Source: JACVRW01 sp963765135
GTDB lineage: Bacteria > Actinomycetota > Thermoleophilia > Solirubrobacterales > Thermoleophilaceae
Assembly (NCBI GenBank): GCA_963765135.1
Contig: CAVXUX010000002.1
Location: 310,001 to 374,000, forward strand
DNA length: 64,000 bases
Reading direction: 5' to 3'
Positions within the stretch are counted from its first letter, which is position 1. Every line of letters starts with the position of its first letter. Under the pieces are notes generated by a model. That model was not told where the DNA came from and ran no database searches. It saw only the letters and a list, made by a program, of their open reading frames with translations. Shown here one piece after another: positions 34,038 through 42,466 of the stretch. The position numbers and the translations under genes are program-made.

Positions 34038-35528
34038 TCAGATTCCTACCAGATCGGTGTCCCGCTCACGCCGGGCGGCGTGCGGCAAGAGCTCCTCGCT
34101 CCAGGCGATCGCCGCCGCGCCGAGCATCAGCGCAGGGAGCGTCACCGCGGGCATCTCCCAGTCCCAGTCGAGCCCCGCGTGCACGGCCCAGGCCGCCAGA
34201 CCGCCCGCCAGGGCGGTGGCCGGACCCGGGGCGACACGGTGCAAGCGAACCACCGCGGCGGCGGTTCCGAAGAGGAATGCCATCAGGAACGCGAATCCCA
34301 CGAGCCCCAGCTCGGCGAGCGTCTCGAGGTAGAGGGAGTGGGCATCGCCGGACTTGTCGACCCGGTCGCGCTCTTTGAGCCACTCGACCAGGAAGCCGCC
34401 CGAGCCGACTCCGTGGATCGGGTTGTCCGCCCACGTGGCGATCGCCACCTCCCAGTAGCGGTAGCGATTTGTGTCGATCGACCCGAGGCGAGCCGGGTCG
34501 GCCCCGTGCACAGGCGAGGTGCCCTCGGGCTTGCCCTCGAACACCGCGGCGGCCAGGGCGGCCGCGACGATCAGCACGCCGGCCGTGGCGAGCACGGCGG
34601 TCGGCCGGGAGACCGGGAGCGACGGCGCCGATGGCGCCAGCGGGCGCTCGGACGGCCGGCGCGCGACGACGTACGCGGCGACCCCCGCGAGCAGGATCAG
34701 CGCGCCGAGCATGATCAGGCCCTCGGTGGAGTCGCCGCGCTCGCCGGGGTCGATCGACTGGACGGTCGGCAGCCGGCTTGCGACGGCCGCCGCCACCACC
34801 GAGGCGCCGACGACCGTGACGGCAGCCCGCAGCTGCGGCCGGCCCTTCGGGGCGAGCGCAAGCAGGAACACGACACCCGCCGCCACGGCGGCCAGCGCGC
34901 CGCGCGAGAACGAGAGGTAGACGCCCAGCCCGAGCGCCACGGCCGCGGCAGCGGCGCCGGCGCGCAGAGCGCGCTCGCGCTCCGGATCGCCCGCCACCCG
35001 CGTGGCCAGCACGAAGCCGATCGCGCCGAGCAGGCCGAGGGCGTTCCAGTACGAGATCGGCTGCTCGAGGCGGCCCGCGGCCGATTCGCTGCGAGCGAAC
35101 TCGATGACCCCCGGAAGCAGCCGCTCCGATAGCGCGTACGCGATCACGACGAAGGCGCCGAGCACGAGCGCGGGCTCCAGCCAGCGCCGCACGTTCGCGC
35201 CGCGCAGGAGCACCAGCGCGGCGAAGAAGAAGCCGAGGTAGAGCACCAGGCGCTGCAGGTCCTCCTGCGCGCGTCCGGCGATCGGAGCCCAGGAGATGGA
35301 CACGGCGGTCCAGACGGTGAGCAACGTGAGACCGGCGAGCGCGAGGCGGCCGGCCGTCGACGACGGCAGCGGTCGCGGCGCCACCAAGGCGACAACGATC
35401 ACGAGCGCCCAAGTGGTGATCGCGGCGATCAGCCGCGCCGGCCCGAAGTAGCCCCCCGAGAAGAAAGCGAGCGCGGTCGGTCCGAAGATCACCACCGCGG
35501 CCCCGACGGCCAGCACCGATCTCCGCAT
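34038..35528 (-). CDS. O-antigen ligase/polymerase family membrane protein
   Basis: A 496-residue polytopic protein starting MRRSVLAVGAAVVIFGPTALAFFSGGYFGPARLIAAITTWALV. The Wzy_C region contains LEQPISYWNALGLLGAIGFVLATRV, VYLSFSRGALAAVAAGVVFL, then the extracytoplasmic loop YRYWEVAIATWADNPIHGVGSGGFLVEWLKERDRVDKSGDAHSLYLETLAELGLVGFAFLMAF (G-x-G-S-G-G-F and H-S-x-Y-L-E-T are family signatures) and LDWDWEMPAVTLPALML. It is closely similar in order and motifs to the ligase at 58197-59741. It is divergent from a small TPR-like gene and shares a 40-base bidirectional promoter region with it. It heads a four-gene operon ending at 30142. Confidence 0.88.
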   Translation of the reverse strand: MRRSVLAVGAAVVIFGPTALAFFSGGYFGPARLIAAITTWALVIVVALVAPRPLPSSTAGRLALAGLTLLTVWTAVSISWAPIAGRAQEDLQRLVLYLGFFFAALVLLRGANVRRWLEPALVLGAFVVIAYALSERLLPGVIEFARSESAAGRLEQPISYWNALGLLGAIGFVLATRVAGDPERERALRAGAAAAAVALGLGVYLSFSRGALAAVAAGVVFLLALAPKGRPQLRAAVTVVGASVVAAAVASRLPTVQSIDPGERGDSTEGLIMLGALILLAGVAAYVVARRPSERPLAPSAPSLPVSRPTAVLATAGVLIVAAALAAAVFEGKPEGTSPVHGADPARLGSIDTNRYRYWEVAIATWADNPIHGVGSGGFLVEWLKERDRVDKSGDAHSLYLETLAELGLVGFAFLMAFLFGTAAAVVRLHRVAPGPATALAGGLAAWAVHAGLDWDWEMPAVTLPALMLGAAAIAWSEELLPHAARRERDTDLVGI

Positions 35529-35536
35529 CGGAGCCC

Positions 35537-35542
35537 ACAGTA
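35537..35542 (-). promoter_or_regulatory. -10 box TACTGT of the ligase operon
   Basis: TANNNT hexamer ending 8 bases before ATG 35528; one half of a back-to-back promoter pair in a 40-base intergenic region. Confidence 0.55.
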
Positions 35543-35554
35543 GCCGAGCTTGCT

Positions 35555-35560
35555 TACACT
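35555..35560 (+). promoter_or_regulatory. -10 box TACACT of the TPR-like gene
   Basis: TANNNT hexamer ending 8 bases before ATG 35569, implying a leaderless transcript; 12 bases from the opposing -10 box, so the two polymerases would compete. Confidence 0.55.
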
Positions 35561-35568
35561 CGGCTCCG

Positions 35569-35982
35569 ATGAAAAACGCGCTCGTACGCACTGCCTTGGT
35601 CGTGCTTGCCCTGTGCGTGGGGGCGTGGCTGGCGGTGGGGTACAGGGACACGCGCCTGGAGGCAAAGGGAGCCGATGCACTGGCCGCGATTCAGAAGGGG
35701 TCGCTGCCTCCCGGCGAGGCCCGCGAGGCGCTGAAGTCCCTGCACGACGCGCAGTGGCTCAACCCCGACAAGGACCCGCGGGTGATGGAGGGCGAGTTGA
35801 GCCTGTTCCTGTCAGATCGCGCGAAAGCGGTCGCGATCGCCCGGGAGCTGACCGCCGCCGAGCCGGAGAACGTGCGCGGGTGGTTCCTCGCCTATATCGC
35901 CGGGACCGGCGCGGCGAAGCTAGCGGCTCACCGGCAGGTGCAGCGGCTCGATCCCTGGGCCGCCGACAGGCTGCGTCGCTGA
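35569..35982 (+). CDS. small membrane-anchored TPR-like protein (ligase-associated, copy 1)
   Basis: A 137-residue protein. The N-terminal membrane helix (RTALVVLALCVGAWLAVGY) is followed by an extracytoplasmic helical domain: AKGADALAAIQKGSLPPGEAREALKSLHDAQWLNPDKDPRVMEGELSLFLSDRAKAVAIARELTAAEPENVRGWFLAYIAGTG and the ending QRLDPWAADRLRR. The alternation of short helices and the A-x-x-L/A-E-P-E-N turn resemble two TPR repeats. A clear paralogue lies at 57824-58219 beside the other ligase of the same type, so a partner or regulator role for the ligase is inferred. No known named family is recognised. Confidence 0.72.
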   Translation: MKNALVRTALVVLALCVGAWLAVGYRDTRLEAKGADALAAIQKGSLPPGEAREALKSLHDAQWLNPDKDPRVMEGELSLFLSDRAKAVAIARELTAAEPENVRGWFLAYIAGTGAAKLAAHRQVQRLDPWAADRLRR

Positions 35983-35986
35983 GCGG

Positions 35987-36868
35987 CTAGGGCGAGCGTC
36001 GCGGCGATAGGTCCTCGAGCTCGTCGCGCTGCGCGGCGCTCGGCGCCTCGGAGCCGTTGACCCGCTCCTTGCGGCGGCTCAGCCCCCGAAAGGGACGTCG
36101 GTCGCGGGTTCTCCGGCCGGCCGCGCGCAGCTGCTCGCGGCGCCTGCCGCTGAGCTCCCAGCGCAGCCGCGGTACGAGCATCAGCGCCTCGAACGCGATC
36201 GGCAGGGACATCTTGCTCTGGCCCGCCTCGCGGTCGCGGAACGTGATCGGCACCTCGGTAACGGTGAAGCCCGCCAGCAGCGCGCGGTAGGTGAGCTCGA
36301 TGTTGAAGACGTAGCCCTGGGCGCGCAGGGTCGTCGGCTCGATCGTCTCCAGCACCTGGCGGCGCACGCAGCGGAAGCCGCTGGTCAGGTCGTTGATGCG
36401 TACGCCGAGGATGGCGCGTGCGTAAATCGAGCCGAAGCGGCTGAGGAAGCGCCGCAGTCGCGGCCAGTCCATGATCTGCCCGCCGTCCACGTAGCGCGAG
36501 CCCAGCACCAGGTCGCTCGTCTGCGCCGCCTCGATCAGCGCGGCCAGGTGGTCCGGGTCGTGCGAGAAGTCGGCGTCCATCACGATCACGAACTCCGCCC
36601 CGTGGTCGACCGCGTGGCGGAAGCCCGCCAGATACGCCTTCCCGAGGCCGTCCTTGGCGGTGCGGTGCAGGACCTCGACGCCGTCGAACTCCTCCGCGAG
36701 GCGGTCGGCCAGGTCCCCGGTCCCGTCCGGCGAGGCGTCGTCCACCACCAGAATCCGCCAATCGGCGGGCACGGCGCGCTCGAGCGCCTCCACGGTCGCG
36801 CGGACGACCTTGTCGAGGTTTCCGACCTCGTTGTAGGTCGGCAGGAACAGCCAGAGGCTCGCGGGCAT
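35987..36868 (-). CDS. polyprenol monophosphomannose synthase-like glycosyltransferase (GT2, DPM1-like)
   Basis: A 293-residue GT-A enzyme without membrane helices: LWLFLPTYNEVGNLDKVVRATVEAL, ILVVDDASPDGTGDLADRLAEE, GLGKAYLAGFRHAVDHGAEFVIVMDADFSHDPDHLAALIEA (DAD metal site), LVLGSRYVDGGQIMDWP, NDLTSGFRCVRRQVLETI, ITFRDREAGQSKMS. These are the DPM1/Ppm1 signatures: transfer of mannose (or another hexose) from GDP- or UDP-sugar to polyprenyl phosphate. The product would feed the GT-C enzymes of this window. The C-terminal 60 residues are basic and unusual. ATG 36868 has a -10 box 9 bases upstream and no Shine-Dalgarno. Confidence 0.88.
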   Translation of the reverse strand: MPASLWLFLPTYNEVGNLDKVVRATVEALERAVPADWRILVVDDASPDGTGDLADRLAEEFDGVEVLHRTAKDGLGKAYLAGFRHAVDHGAEFVIVMDADFSHDPDHLAALIEAAQTSDLVLGSRYVDGGQIMDWPRLRRFLSRFGSIYARAILGVRINDLTSGFRCVRRQVLETIEPTTLRAQGYVFNIELTYRALLAGFTVTEVPITFRDREAGQSKMSLPIAFEALMLVPRLRWELSGRRREQLRAAGRRTRDRRPFRGLSRRKERVNGSEAPSAAQRDELEDLSPRRSP

Positions 36869-36877
36869 GAAAGGCAG

Positions 36878-36883
36878 ACGATA
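36878..36883 (-). promoter_or_regulatory. -10 box TATCGT of the polyprenol-P-mannose synthase-like gene
   Basis: TANNNT hexamer ending 9 bases before ATG 36868, pairing divergently with the box at 36918-36923. Confidence 0.5.
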
Positions 36884-36917
36884 AGGCTCACGCGGCGCGC
36901 ACGCCACCGGTTACCGC

Positions 36918-36923
36918 TACCGT
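36918..36923 (+). promoter_or_regulatory. -10 box TACCGT of the GT4 gene at 36933
   Basis: TANNNT hexamer ending 9 bases before ATG 36933; no Shine-Dalgarno is present, consistent with leaderless translation. Confidence 0.5.
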
Positions 36924-36932
36924 CTCCGCCCC

Positions 36933-38123
36933 ATGGCCGCGCCCGTAGCCCCGCGACCGCTCAAGATTCTCGTCCTGGCCGACAGGGACTGGACCCACCA
37001 CGACACCGGTGGAAACGGCGCCAACATCGAGGCTCAGGTGAGCCGCTGGGTGGCCTGGGGAAACCACGTCACCGTCGTCACCGGGAGCTACCCCGGGGCC
37101 AAGAAGGTCGAGCAGCTGGGCCCCCGGCTGACGGTGCACCGCGCGGGCAACCGCGCCACCGTGTTCCCGCGTGCGTTCCTGACGGTGATGCGCGGCGTCG
37201 GCAGGGACGCCGACGTGGTGGTCGAGGTGATCAACGGGATCACGTTCCTCACGCCGCTGTGGCTGCGCAAGCCGCGCGTGGCGATGGTCCACCACGTGCA
37301 CAGGGAGCTGTTCATCGGCGAGTTCGGCGTGGCCGGCCACCTGATCTACTGGCTCGCCGAGAAGCTGCCGCTGAGCTTGCTCTACCGCCGCACGCCGTTC
37401 ATGACGATCTCGAACTCGGCGCGCGACGACCTGGCGCGCGACGGCATCCCGGCCCAGAACATCACGGTCGAGTACCTCGGCGTGGACCGCGAGAAGTACG
37501 GCCGCACGACGCGCGCCGAGGAGCCGAGGCTGATCTTCGTGGGTCGCCTGAAGGCCTACAAGAACGTGGAGGCGATCCTCGACGTGCTCGAGGCGATCCC
37601 CGAGCTGGCGCTCGACGTGGTCGGCGAGGGCGACCACCGCCCCGACCTCGAGGCCGAGATCACGCGCCGCGGCCTCGGCGACCGCGTGGTCATGCACGGG
37701 TACGTCGACGAGCGCCGCAAGGCCGAGCTGTACGGCCGCGCCTGGATCAACATGACGGCGTCCCAGTCGGAGGGCTGGTCGCTGACCGTGATGGAGGCGG
37801 CGCTGTGCGGCACGCCCAGCATCGCGCTCGCGATCGGCGGCCTGCCCGAGTCGATCGTGGACGGAACCACCGGCCTGCTGGCGCGCGACACGGCCGGGCT
37901 GATCGAGCAGACGCGCCGGCTACTGGCGGACCGGGAGCTGCGCGAGAGGTTGGGCGACGCCGCCGAGACCCGGGCGGGCGGCTTCACCTGGGACCGCTCG
38001 GCGCGCGCCTACCTGGAGGTGATGCGGCGCCAGGCGGGCGTGGCGACCGATCCTCAGGACCAGATCTTCCAGGGGGCGCTGCCCGCGGACCAGGCGTCGT
38101 TGAGCAGCACCGAGTCCTTGTAG
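36933..38123 (+). CDS. glycosyltransferase family 4 protein
   Basis: A 396-residue intact GT-B enzyme: LKILVLADRDWTHHDTGGNGANIEAQVSRWVAWGNHVTVVTG, DVVVEVINGITFLTPLWLRKPRVAMVHHVHRELF, FMTISNSARDDLARDGIP, PRLIFVGRLKAYKNVEAILDVLEAI, VMHGYVDERRKAELYGRAWINMTAS, SEGWSLTVMEAALCGTPSIAL (E-x(7)-E). Mannosyl- or glucosyltransferase activity on the lipid-linked oligosaccharide is likely; the acceptor is unknown. The last 25 residues or so lie antisense to the end of the RfbF-like gene (70-base tail overlap) and do not look conserved, so the natural end may once have been earlier. Confidence 0.88.
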   Translation: MAAPVAPRPLKILVLADRDWTHHDTGGNGANIEAQVSRWVAWGNHVTVVTGSYPGAKKVEQLGPRLTVHRAGNRATVFPRAFLTVMRGVGRDADVVVEVINGITFLTPLWLRKPRVAMVHHVHRELFIGEFGVAGHLIYWLAEKLPLSLLYRRTPFMTISNSARDDLARDGIPAQNITVEYLGVDREKYGRTTRAEEPRLIFVGRLKAYKNVEAILDVLEAIPELALDVVGEGDHRPDLEAEITRRGLGDRVVMHGYVDERRKAELYGRAWINMTASQSEGWSLTVMEAALCGTPSIALAIGGLPESIVDGTTGLLARDTAGLIEQTRRLLADRELRERLGDAAETRAGGFTWDRSARAYLEVMRRQAGVATDPQDQIFQGALPADQASLSSTESL

Positions 38124-38773
38124 GTGTCCATGCACTCCCAGAAGCCCTCGTGGCGGAAAGCGTGCAGCTGGCCCTCGGCGGCGAGGCGCTCCAACGGCTC
38201 GCGCTCCAGCACCGACTCGTCGTCGATGTAGTCGAGCGCTCCCGCCTCGAAGCAGAAGAACCCGCCGTTGATCCAGTGCTCCAGCCTGGGCTTCTCGGCG
38301 AAGCCGCGCACCCGGCCGTCGCCGTTCAGCTCCGCGATCCCGAACTGGAGCTCGGGGCGCACCACGGTCATCGTGCCGAGGTCGCCGTGCCCGCGGTGGT
38401 ACTCGGTCAGCGCCCGCAGGTCGATGTCGGCCACGCCGTCCGCGTAGGTCGCGCAGAAGGCACGTCCCTCCAGCGCCAGCCCCGCCTGGCGCAGGCGACC
38501 GCCGGTGGGCGTGTCGAGTCCGGTCTCGAGGCAGCGCACGCGGACGTCGTCCGGCCACTCCCGCGAGCCGACGTAATCGGCGATCAGCTCGCCCTTGTAG
38601 CCGGTGCAGAGAGTGAAGCTCTTGAAGCCCTGCGCCGCGTAGATCTGGATCACGTGCCAGACGATCGGCTCCCCGCCGATCTCCACCAGCGGCTTGGGGA
38701 TCGACTTGGTGTGCTCCTGGAGCCGCGTCCCGCGACCCCCGCACAGAATCACCACGTCGGCGAGGTCGCCCAT
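38054..38773 (-). CDS. rfbF: glucose-1-phosphate cytidylyltransferase-like nucleotidyltransferase (RfbF-like)
   Basis: A 239-residue nucleotidyltransferase: DVVILCGGRGTRLQEHTKSIPKPLVEIGGEPIVWHVIQIYAAQGFKSFTLCTGYKGELIADYV. The G-x-G-T-R-L-x(11)-K-P-L loop is the nucleotide-binding signature; GYKGE, FCATYADGVADIDLRALTEYH, FGIAELNGDGRVRGFAEKP, INGGFFCFEAGALDYI and GFWECMDTYKDSVLLNDAW...APWKIW match RfbF closely. RfbF makes CDP-glucose from CTP and glucose-1-phosphate, the entry to CDP-3,6-dideoxyhexoses and some branched sugars. The next enzyme, CDP-glucose 4,6-dehydratase, is not in this window. The start is supported by a -10 box 7 bases upstream. Specificity for CTP is inferred from similarity. 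Confidence 0.8.
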   Translation of the reverse strand: MGDLADVVILCGGRGTRLQEHTKSIPKPLVEIGGEPIVWHVIQIYAAQGFKSFTLCTGYKGELIADYVGSREWPDDVRVRCLETGLDTPTGGRLRQAGLALEGRAFCATYADGVADIDLRALTEYHRGHGDLGTMTVVRPELQFGIAELNGDGRVRGFAEKPRLEHWINGGFFCFEAGALDYIDDESVLEREPLERLAAEGQLHAFRHEGFWECMDTYKDSVLLNDAWSAGSAPWKIWS

Positions 38774-38780
38774 GGGCGGG

Positions 38781-38786
38781 AACCTA
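38781..38786 (-). promoter_or_regulatory. -10 box TAGGTT of the RfbF-like gene
   Basis: TANNNT hexamer ending 7 bases before ATG 38773; divergent from the box at 38810. Confidence 0.5.
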
Positions 38787-38809
38787 ATACACACGAGCTC
38801 GACCCAAGG

Positions 38810-38815
38810 TAAGTT
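38810..38815 (+). promoter_or_regulatory. -10 box TAAGTT of the GT2 gene at 38822
   Basis: TANNNT hexamer ending 6 bases before ATG 38822, consistent with a leaderless start. Confidence 0.5.
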
Positions 38816-38821
38816 GACGGC

Positions 38822-39634
38822 ATGGCGCCGTGGATGTCCGTGGTGATTCCCGCTTACAACGAGGAGATGACCGTTGCCGGAACGGTCTCGGCTGCCCGTG
38901 CCTGGCTGGAGGAGCGGGGCGCGAGCTACGAGATCGTCGTGGTCGACAACGCCAGCACGGACCGCACCGCCGAGGTGCTCAAGCCGCTGCTGGACGGCGA
39001 CCGCGTGCGCCTGCTGCGCAACGACGAAAACCGCGGCAAGGGCTATTCGGTGCGCCGCGGCATGCTCGACTCCACCGGCGAGCTGCGGCTGATGTGCGAC
39101 GCGGACTGCCTGCCCTCGCTGGCCTCGCTGGGCGAGATGGTCGACCTGATCGAGGACGCCGACGTGGTGATCGGCTCCCGCAACGTCGCCGGCTCGCGCG
39201 TCGACAAGACCCAGCCGCTGCGCCGGCGCCTGGCCAGCTGGAACTTCCTCAACCTGTGCCGGCTCGCGATGAGCGAGCCCAGCCGGGACATCTTCTGCGG
39301 CTTCAAGCTGTTTCGGTCCGAGGTCGCTGAGACCGCCTTCCGCCACCAGAGCATCGAGGGCTGGGCGTTCGACATCGAGGTGCTGGCGCTGGCGCGCCGC
39401 CTCGGGTTCACCGTCCGCGAGGCCGGCATCGTCTGGAACGACCGCGAGGGGTCGCGCCTCGCCATGCACCGCGTGCTGATCCCCGTGATCCTGGAGCTGG
39501 TCCAGGCCAGGCGCAACGTCCGGCGCGCGGTCAAGGCGGAAGGGGGGCGATTTCCCCGACGCGACCGGGGTCGGGCGCTGACGGCGGACGCCGCGGAGGC
39601 CACCCCCGAGCCGGCGCGCCCGTCCGGGAACTGA
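38822..39634 (+). CDS. glycosyltransferase family 2, dolichyl-phosphate glucosyltransferase-like
   Basis: A 270-residue GT-A enzyme: MSVVIPAYNEEMTVAGTVSAARAWL, YEIVVVDNASTDRTAEVL, NRGKGYSVRRGMLDSTGELRLMCDADCLPSLASL (DAD metal site), VVIGSRNVAGS, DIFCGFKLFRSEVAETAF, GWAFDIEVLALARRLGFTVREAGIVWND. The CGFKLF motif and the order of elements match ALG5-like synthases, which make polyprenyl-phosphate glucose or a related lipid-linked monosaccharide. It could supply donor sugar to the GT-C proteins. The gene is followed after 7 bases by the methyltransferase gene, likely in one transcript. Confidence 0.85.
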   Translation: MAPWMSVVIPAYNEEMTVAGTVSAARAWLEERGASYEIVVVDNASTDRTAEVLKPLLDGDRVRLLRNDENRGKGYSVRRGMLDSTGELRLMCDADCLPSLASLGEMVDLIEDADVVIGSRNVAGSRVDKTQPLRRRLASWNFLNLCRLAMSEPSRDIFCGFKLFRSEVAETAFRHQSIEGWAFDIEVLALARRLGFTVREAGIVWNDREGSRLAMHRVLIPVILELVQARRNVRRAVKAEGGRFPRRDRGRALTADAAEATPEPARPSGN

Positions 39635-39641
39635 GGGCGGC

Positions 39642-40385
39642 TTGGAGGAGTGGCGCTATCGCGAGCTCTACGAGCTCGAGGACAGGCATTGGTGGTTCCG
39701 ATCGCGCCGTAGGGTCGTCCGGGCGCTGCTGGAGCAGGCGCGGCTCGGCCCCGCGCCGCGCATCCTCGACGCCGGCTGCGGCACCGGCCGCAACATCGTC
39801 GAGTACGCGACGCTCGGCGACGTCGAGGGGGTCGACTTCTCCGCCGACGCGGTGGAGTTCTGCCGCCTGCGCGGCATCGAGGGCGTGCGCCAGGCGCAGC
39901 TCGAGCAGCTGCCCTTCGAGGCCGACCGCTTCGACCTGATCGTCGCCACCGACGTGATCGAGCACCTCGACGACGACCGCCTGGCGCTCGCGGAGCTCGG
40001 TCGCGTGGCGACCCCCGGCGGCCGCCTGGTGCTCACCGTGCCGGCGTACACCTGGCTCTGGAGCCGCCACGACGAGTCGCTGCACCACAAGCGCCGGTAC
40101 ACCGCCGGACGCATGCGTACGCAGCTGGAGGCGGCTGGTTGGACGCCGCGCTTCGCCACCTACTTCTTCACGGCGTTGCTCCCTGGCGTGGCGGCGGTAC
40201 GCGCCTTCCGCAGAGCGGATCGGAACGGCAGCGCGGACGGCGAGTCGGACTGCTCGCTCACGTCGCCGGGCGTCGGGCGGCTGCTGGAGCTGCCCTCGCG
40301 GGGCGAGGCCAAGCTGATCGAGCGCGGGGTGAGGCTGCCGGCGGGAGTGTCCCTTGGGGTGGTAGCCGACGCGCGCGGGGCGTAG
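39642..40385 (+). CDS. class I SAM-dependent methyltransferase
   Basis: A 247-residue protein: EEWRYRELYELEDRHWWFRSRRRVVRALLEQ (the YELEDRHWWFRSRR opening is typical of a methyltransferase group in glycan loci), ILDAGCGTGRNIVEYATLGDVEGVDFS (motif I), FDLIVATDVIEHLDDDRLALAELGRVATPGGRLVLTVPAY, and LHHKRRYTAGRMRTQLEAAGW. The start is taken at TTG 39642, 7 bases after the GT2 stop; no alternative ATG precedes the conserved opening. It probably methylates a sugar or lipid-linked intermediate; acceptor unknown. Confidence 0.83.
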   Translation: MEEWRYRELYELEDRHWWFRSRRRVVRALLEQARLGPAPRILDAGCGTGRNIVEYATLGDVEGVDFSADAVEFCRLRGIEGVRQAQLEQLPFEADRFDLIVATDVIEHLDDDRLALAELGRVATPGGRLVLTVPAYTWLWSRHDESLHHKRRYTAGRMRTQLEAAGWTPRFATYFFTALLPGVAAVRAFRRADRNGSADGESDCSLTSPGVGRLLELPSRGEAKLIERGVRLPAGVSLGVVADARGA

Positions 40386-40419
40386 TTCGTTCTGGTGGGG
40401 GCTGGGTTGGGTCTGTGTC

Positions 40420-41687
40420 TTGGCGCTCGCCGTGCGCCTGGCTCACGCGTTCCTGGTAGCCGCCGACATGCCGCTGCCCGGCGACGCCTTCCTCTACCGG
40501 CTGCTCGGATACGAGCTGGCGAACGGATTCGGCTACTCGGAGGCCAATACGTTCGAGTCGGGTCATCTCCGTCCCACCGCCGAGCACCCGCCGCTGTTCC
40601 CGCTCTACGTGGCCCTCTGGACCAAGCTCGGCCTGGGCGGGGTGGCGGCGGAGCGCGTGGCCTGCGCGCTGCTCGGGACGCTCACCGTCGGGCTGATCGG
40701 ACTGCTCGGACGTCGCGTGGCGGGCGTCCGGGTGGGCTTGATCGCGGCGGCGGTCGCGGCGATCTACCCGCCGCTCCTCCTGGCCGACGGAGCGCTGATC
40801 TCGGAATCGCTTTACGCGCCGCTGGTCGTGGGCGCGCTGCTGCTGGCGTTCCGCCTGGTGGACCGCCCGACGGCCGGAACGGCCGCGGCGCTCGGGGCCG
40901 TCATCGGCCTGTGCGCGCTCACCCGATCGGACGGGATCCTGCTGCTGCCGGTGCTCGCGCTGCCGATGGCCTGGCGGGTCAGAAAGCGCGCTGGCGAGCG
41001 ATGGCGGCGTGCGCCGCGGCCACGTTGATCGTGCTGGCGCCGTGGCTGGGGCGCAACTGGGTCCAGTTCGACCGCTTTCCGCTGCTCTCGACGAACACCG
41101 GCTTCACGGCCCTGGCGGCGAACTGCCCGGCCACCTACTACTCGTCGAAGTACATCGGGTTCGCTCGGCACCAATGCGCCTTTCGCTCCGACTGCGCCGA
41201 CATCCCCGGCGAGCTCGCGGCCTCGGACTGCATGCGCGACGAGGCGCGCGCCTACGCCCGCCGCCATCTGGGCCGGGTCCCGCTGGTCGTGCTGGCCCGG
41301 GTCGGCCGGCTGTGGGAGGTCTACGGCGCCGATACCACCTACGACTACGGCGTGAACTGGGCCAGGGCGCGCTGGCTGGCCCAGGTCGCGCGGTTCGTCT
41401 CGCTCGTCGCGCTCGCGCTGGCGCTCGCCGGCGCGGTCGCGCTATGGCGCCGGCGGGCCGTGCCGCTGCTGCCCCTGCTGGCGCCGCTGCTGGTGGCCAC
41501 GCTGGTAGCCGCTCTGACCTTCGGGTTCAGCCGCTATCGCCTGGTTGCCGAACCGAGCGTGGTCGTCCTGGCCGCCGTCGGCGCGGACTGGCTGTGGCGG
41601 TCCCGGCGCCGGCTAGAACCGCGTGAACCTGAGCCGAACCAGGTCGTAGAGCATCCGCAGGGCGTCGCCGATGCCGCCCACCCGTGA
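40420..41687 (+). CDS. glycosyltransferase family 39-like (ArnT-like) membrane protein (one frameshift)
   Basis: ALAVRLAHAFLVAADMPLPGDAFLYRLLGYELANGFGYSEAN: a first helix followed by an extracytoplasmic acidic residue (GDAFLYRLLG), as in ArnT/PMT-type GT-C enzymes, then TAEHPPLFPLYVALW (H-P-P motif) and LIAAAVAAIYPPLLLADGALISESLYAPLVVGALLLAFRLVD. After a one-base shift near 40980 the protein continues ATLIVLAPWLGRNWVQFDRFPLLSTNTGFTALAANCPATYY and ends LTFGFSRYRLVAEPSVVVLAAVGADWLW. Length is about 422 aa. It has the same plan as the proteins at 49521 and 51482. It is convergent with the GT2 gene at 41613 with a 75-base overlap. Confidence 0.8.
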
Positions 41688-42347
41688 CTCCTCGACGTGG
41701 CGCCACCGGACCGGGACCTCGGCGATCTCCCACCCGCGGCGGTGCGCCCGGACCAGCACCTCGGCGTCGAATCCGAACCGGAACGTCTCCAGCGGGGCGA
41801 AGCAGGCCTCCGCGGCCTCGCTGGTGAACAGCTTGAAGCCGCACTGGGTGTCGCGGATGCCGGGCAGCACCAGCAGGCGCAGGATGCGGTTGTAGGTGCG
41901 GCCCATGAACTCGCGCCAGCGCGGCTGGTGGACCTCGATGTCGCTTCCCGGGGCGTCGCGCGACGCGATCGCCACGTGGCAGGCACCGCCCAAGTGCGAG
42001 CGCAGCCGCGGCAGCTCCTCGATCGGGGTGCTCAGGTCGGCGTCGCTGAAGGCACGCAGCGCGCCGCGCGCGTGCAGCATGCCCTCGCGCACGGCGGCGC
42101 CCTTCCCCTGGTTGTGGGGGAGGGTCAGCACCTCGAGCTGAGGCCACTCCTGGGCGACGGCCTGTGCCACGGCGACCGTGTCGTCGTCGCTGCCGTCGTC
42201 GACGACCAGCACCTCGTAGCTGTCGGAGCCGGCGTCGAGGTAGTCGCGCATCCGCGTCAGCGTGGGAGGCAGGCGGCCGGCCTCGTTGTAGGCCGGGATC
42301 ACCATGGTGAGATCGACCGCGCCGCGGCCCTCGGGCAGCTCAGGCAC
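41613..42347 (-). CDS. glycosyltransferase family 2, dolichyl-phosphate glucose synthase-like
   Basis: A 244-residue GT-A enzyme: LTMVIPAYNEAGRLPPTLTRMRDYL, YEVLVVDDGSDDDTVAVAQAV, NQGKGAAVREGMLHARGALRAFSDADLSTPIEELPRL (DAD), HVAIASRDAPGSDIEV, DTQCGFKLFTSEAAEACF, FGFDAEVLVRAHRRGWEIAEVPVRWRHVEESRVGG. These motifs are those of ALG5/WcaA-type polyprenyl-phosphate glucosyltransferases. It starts at GTG 42347. The pairing of this synthase with a GT39-like protein (convergent neighbour) suggests donor supply and transfer on the two faces of the membrane. Confidence 0.86.
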   Translation of the reverse strand: MPELPEGRGAVDLTMVIPAYNEAGRLPPTLTRMRDYLDAGSDSYEVLVVDDGSDDDTVAVAQAVAQEWPQLEVLTLPHNQGKGAAVREGMLHARGALRAFSDADLSTPIEELPRLRSHLGGACHVAIASRDAPGSDIEVHQPRWREFMGRTYNRILRLLVLPGIRDTQCGFKLFTSEAAEACFAPLETFRFGFDAEVLVRAHRRGWEIAEVPVRWRHVEESRVGGIGDALRMLYDLVRLRFTRF

Positions 42348-42466
42348 GTCGCTAGTGCTTCTGAGGGAGCCGGGGGGACGAGGTGGTCACCTTGGTTATT
42401 CTCATCGCTCGCGCCGGTGCCGCCATCGGGAGGGTTGTGCATCGACCCCGCGCGATCTTCGACTGT

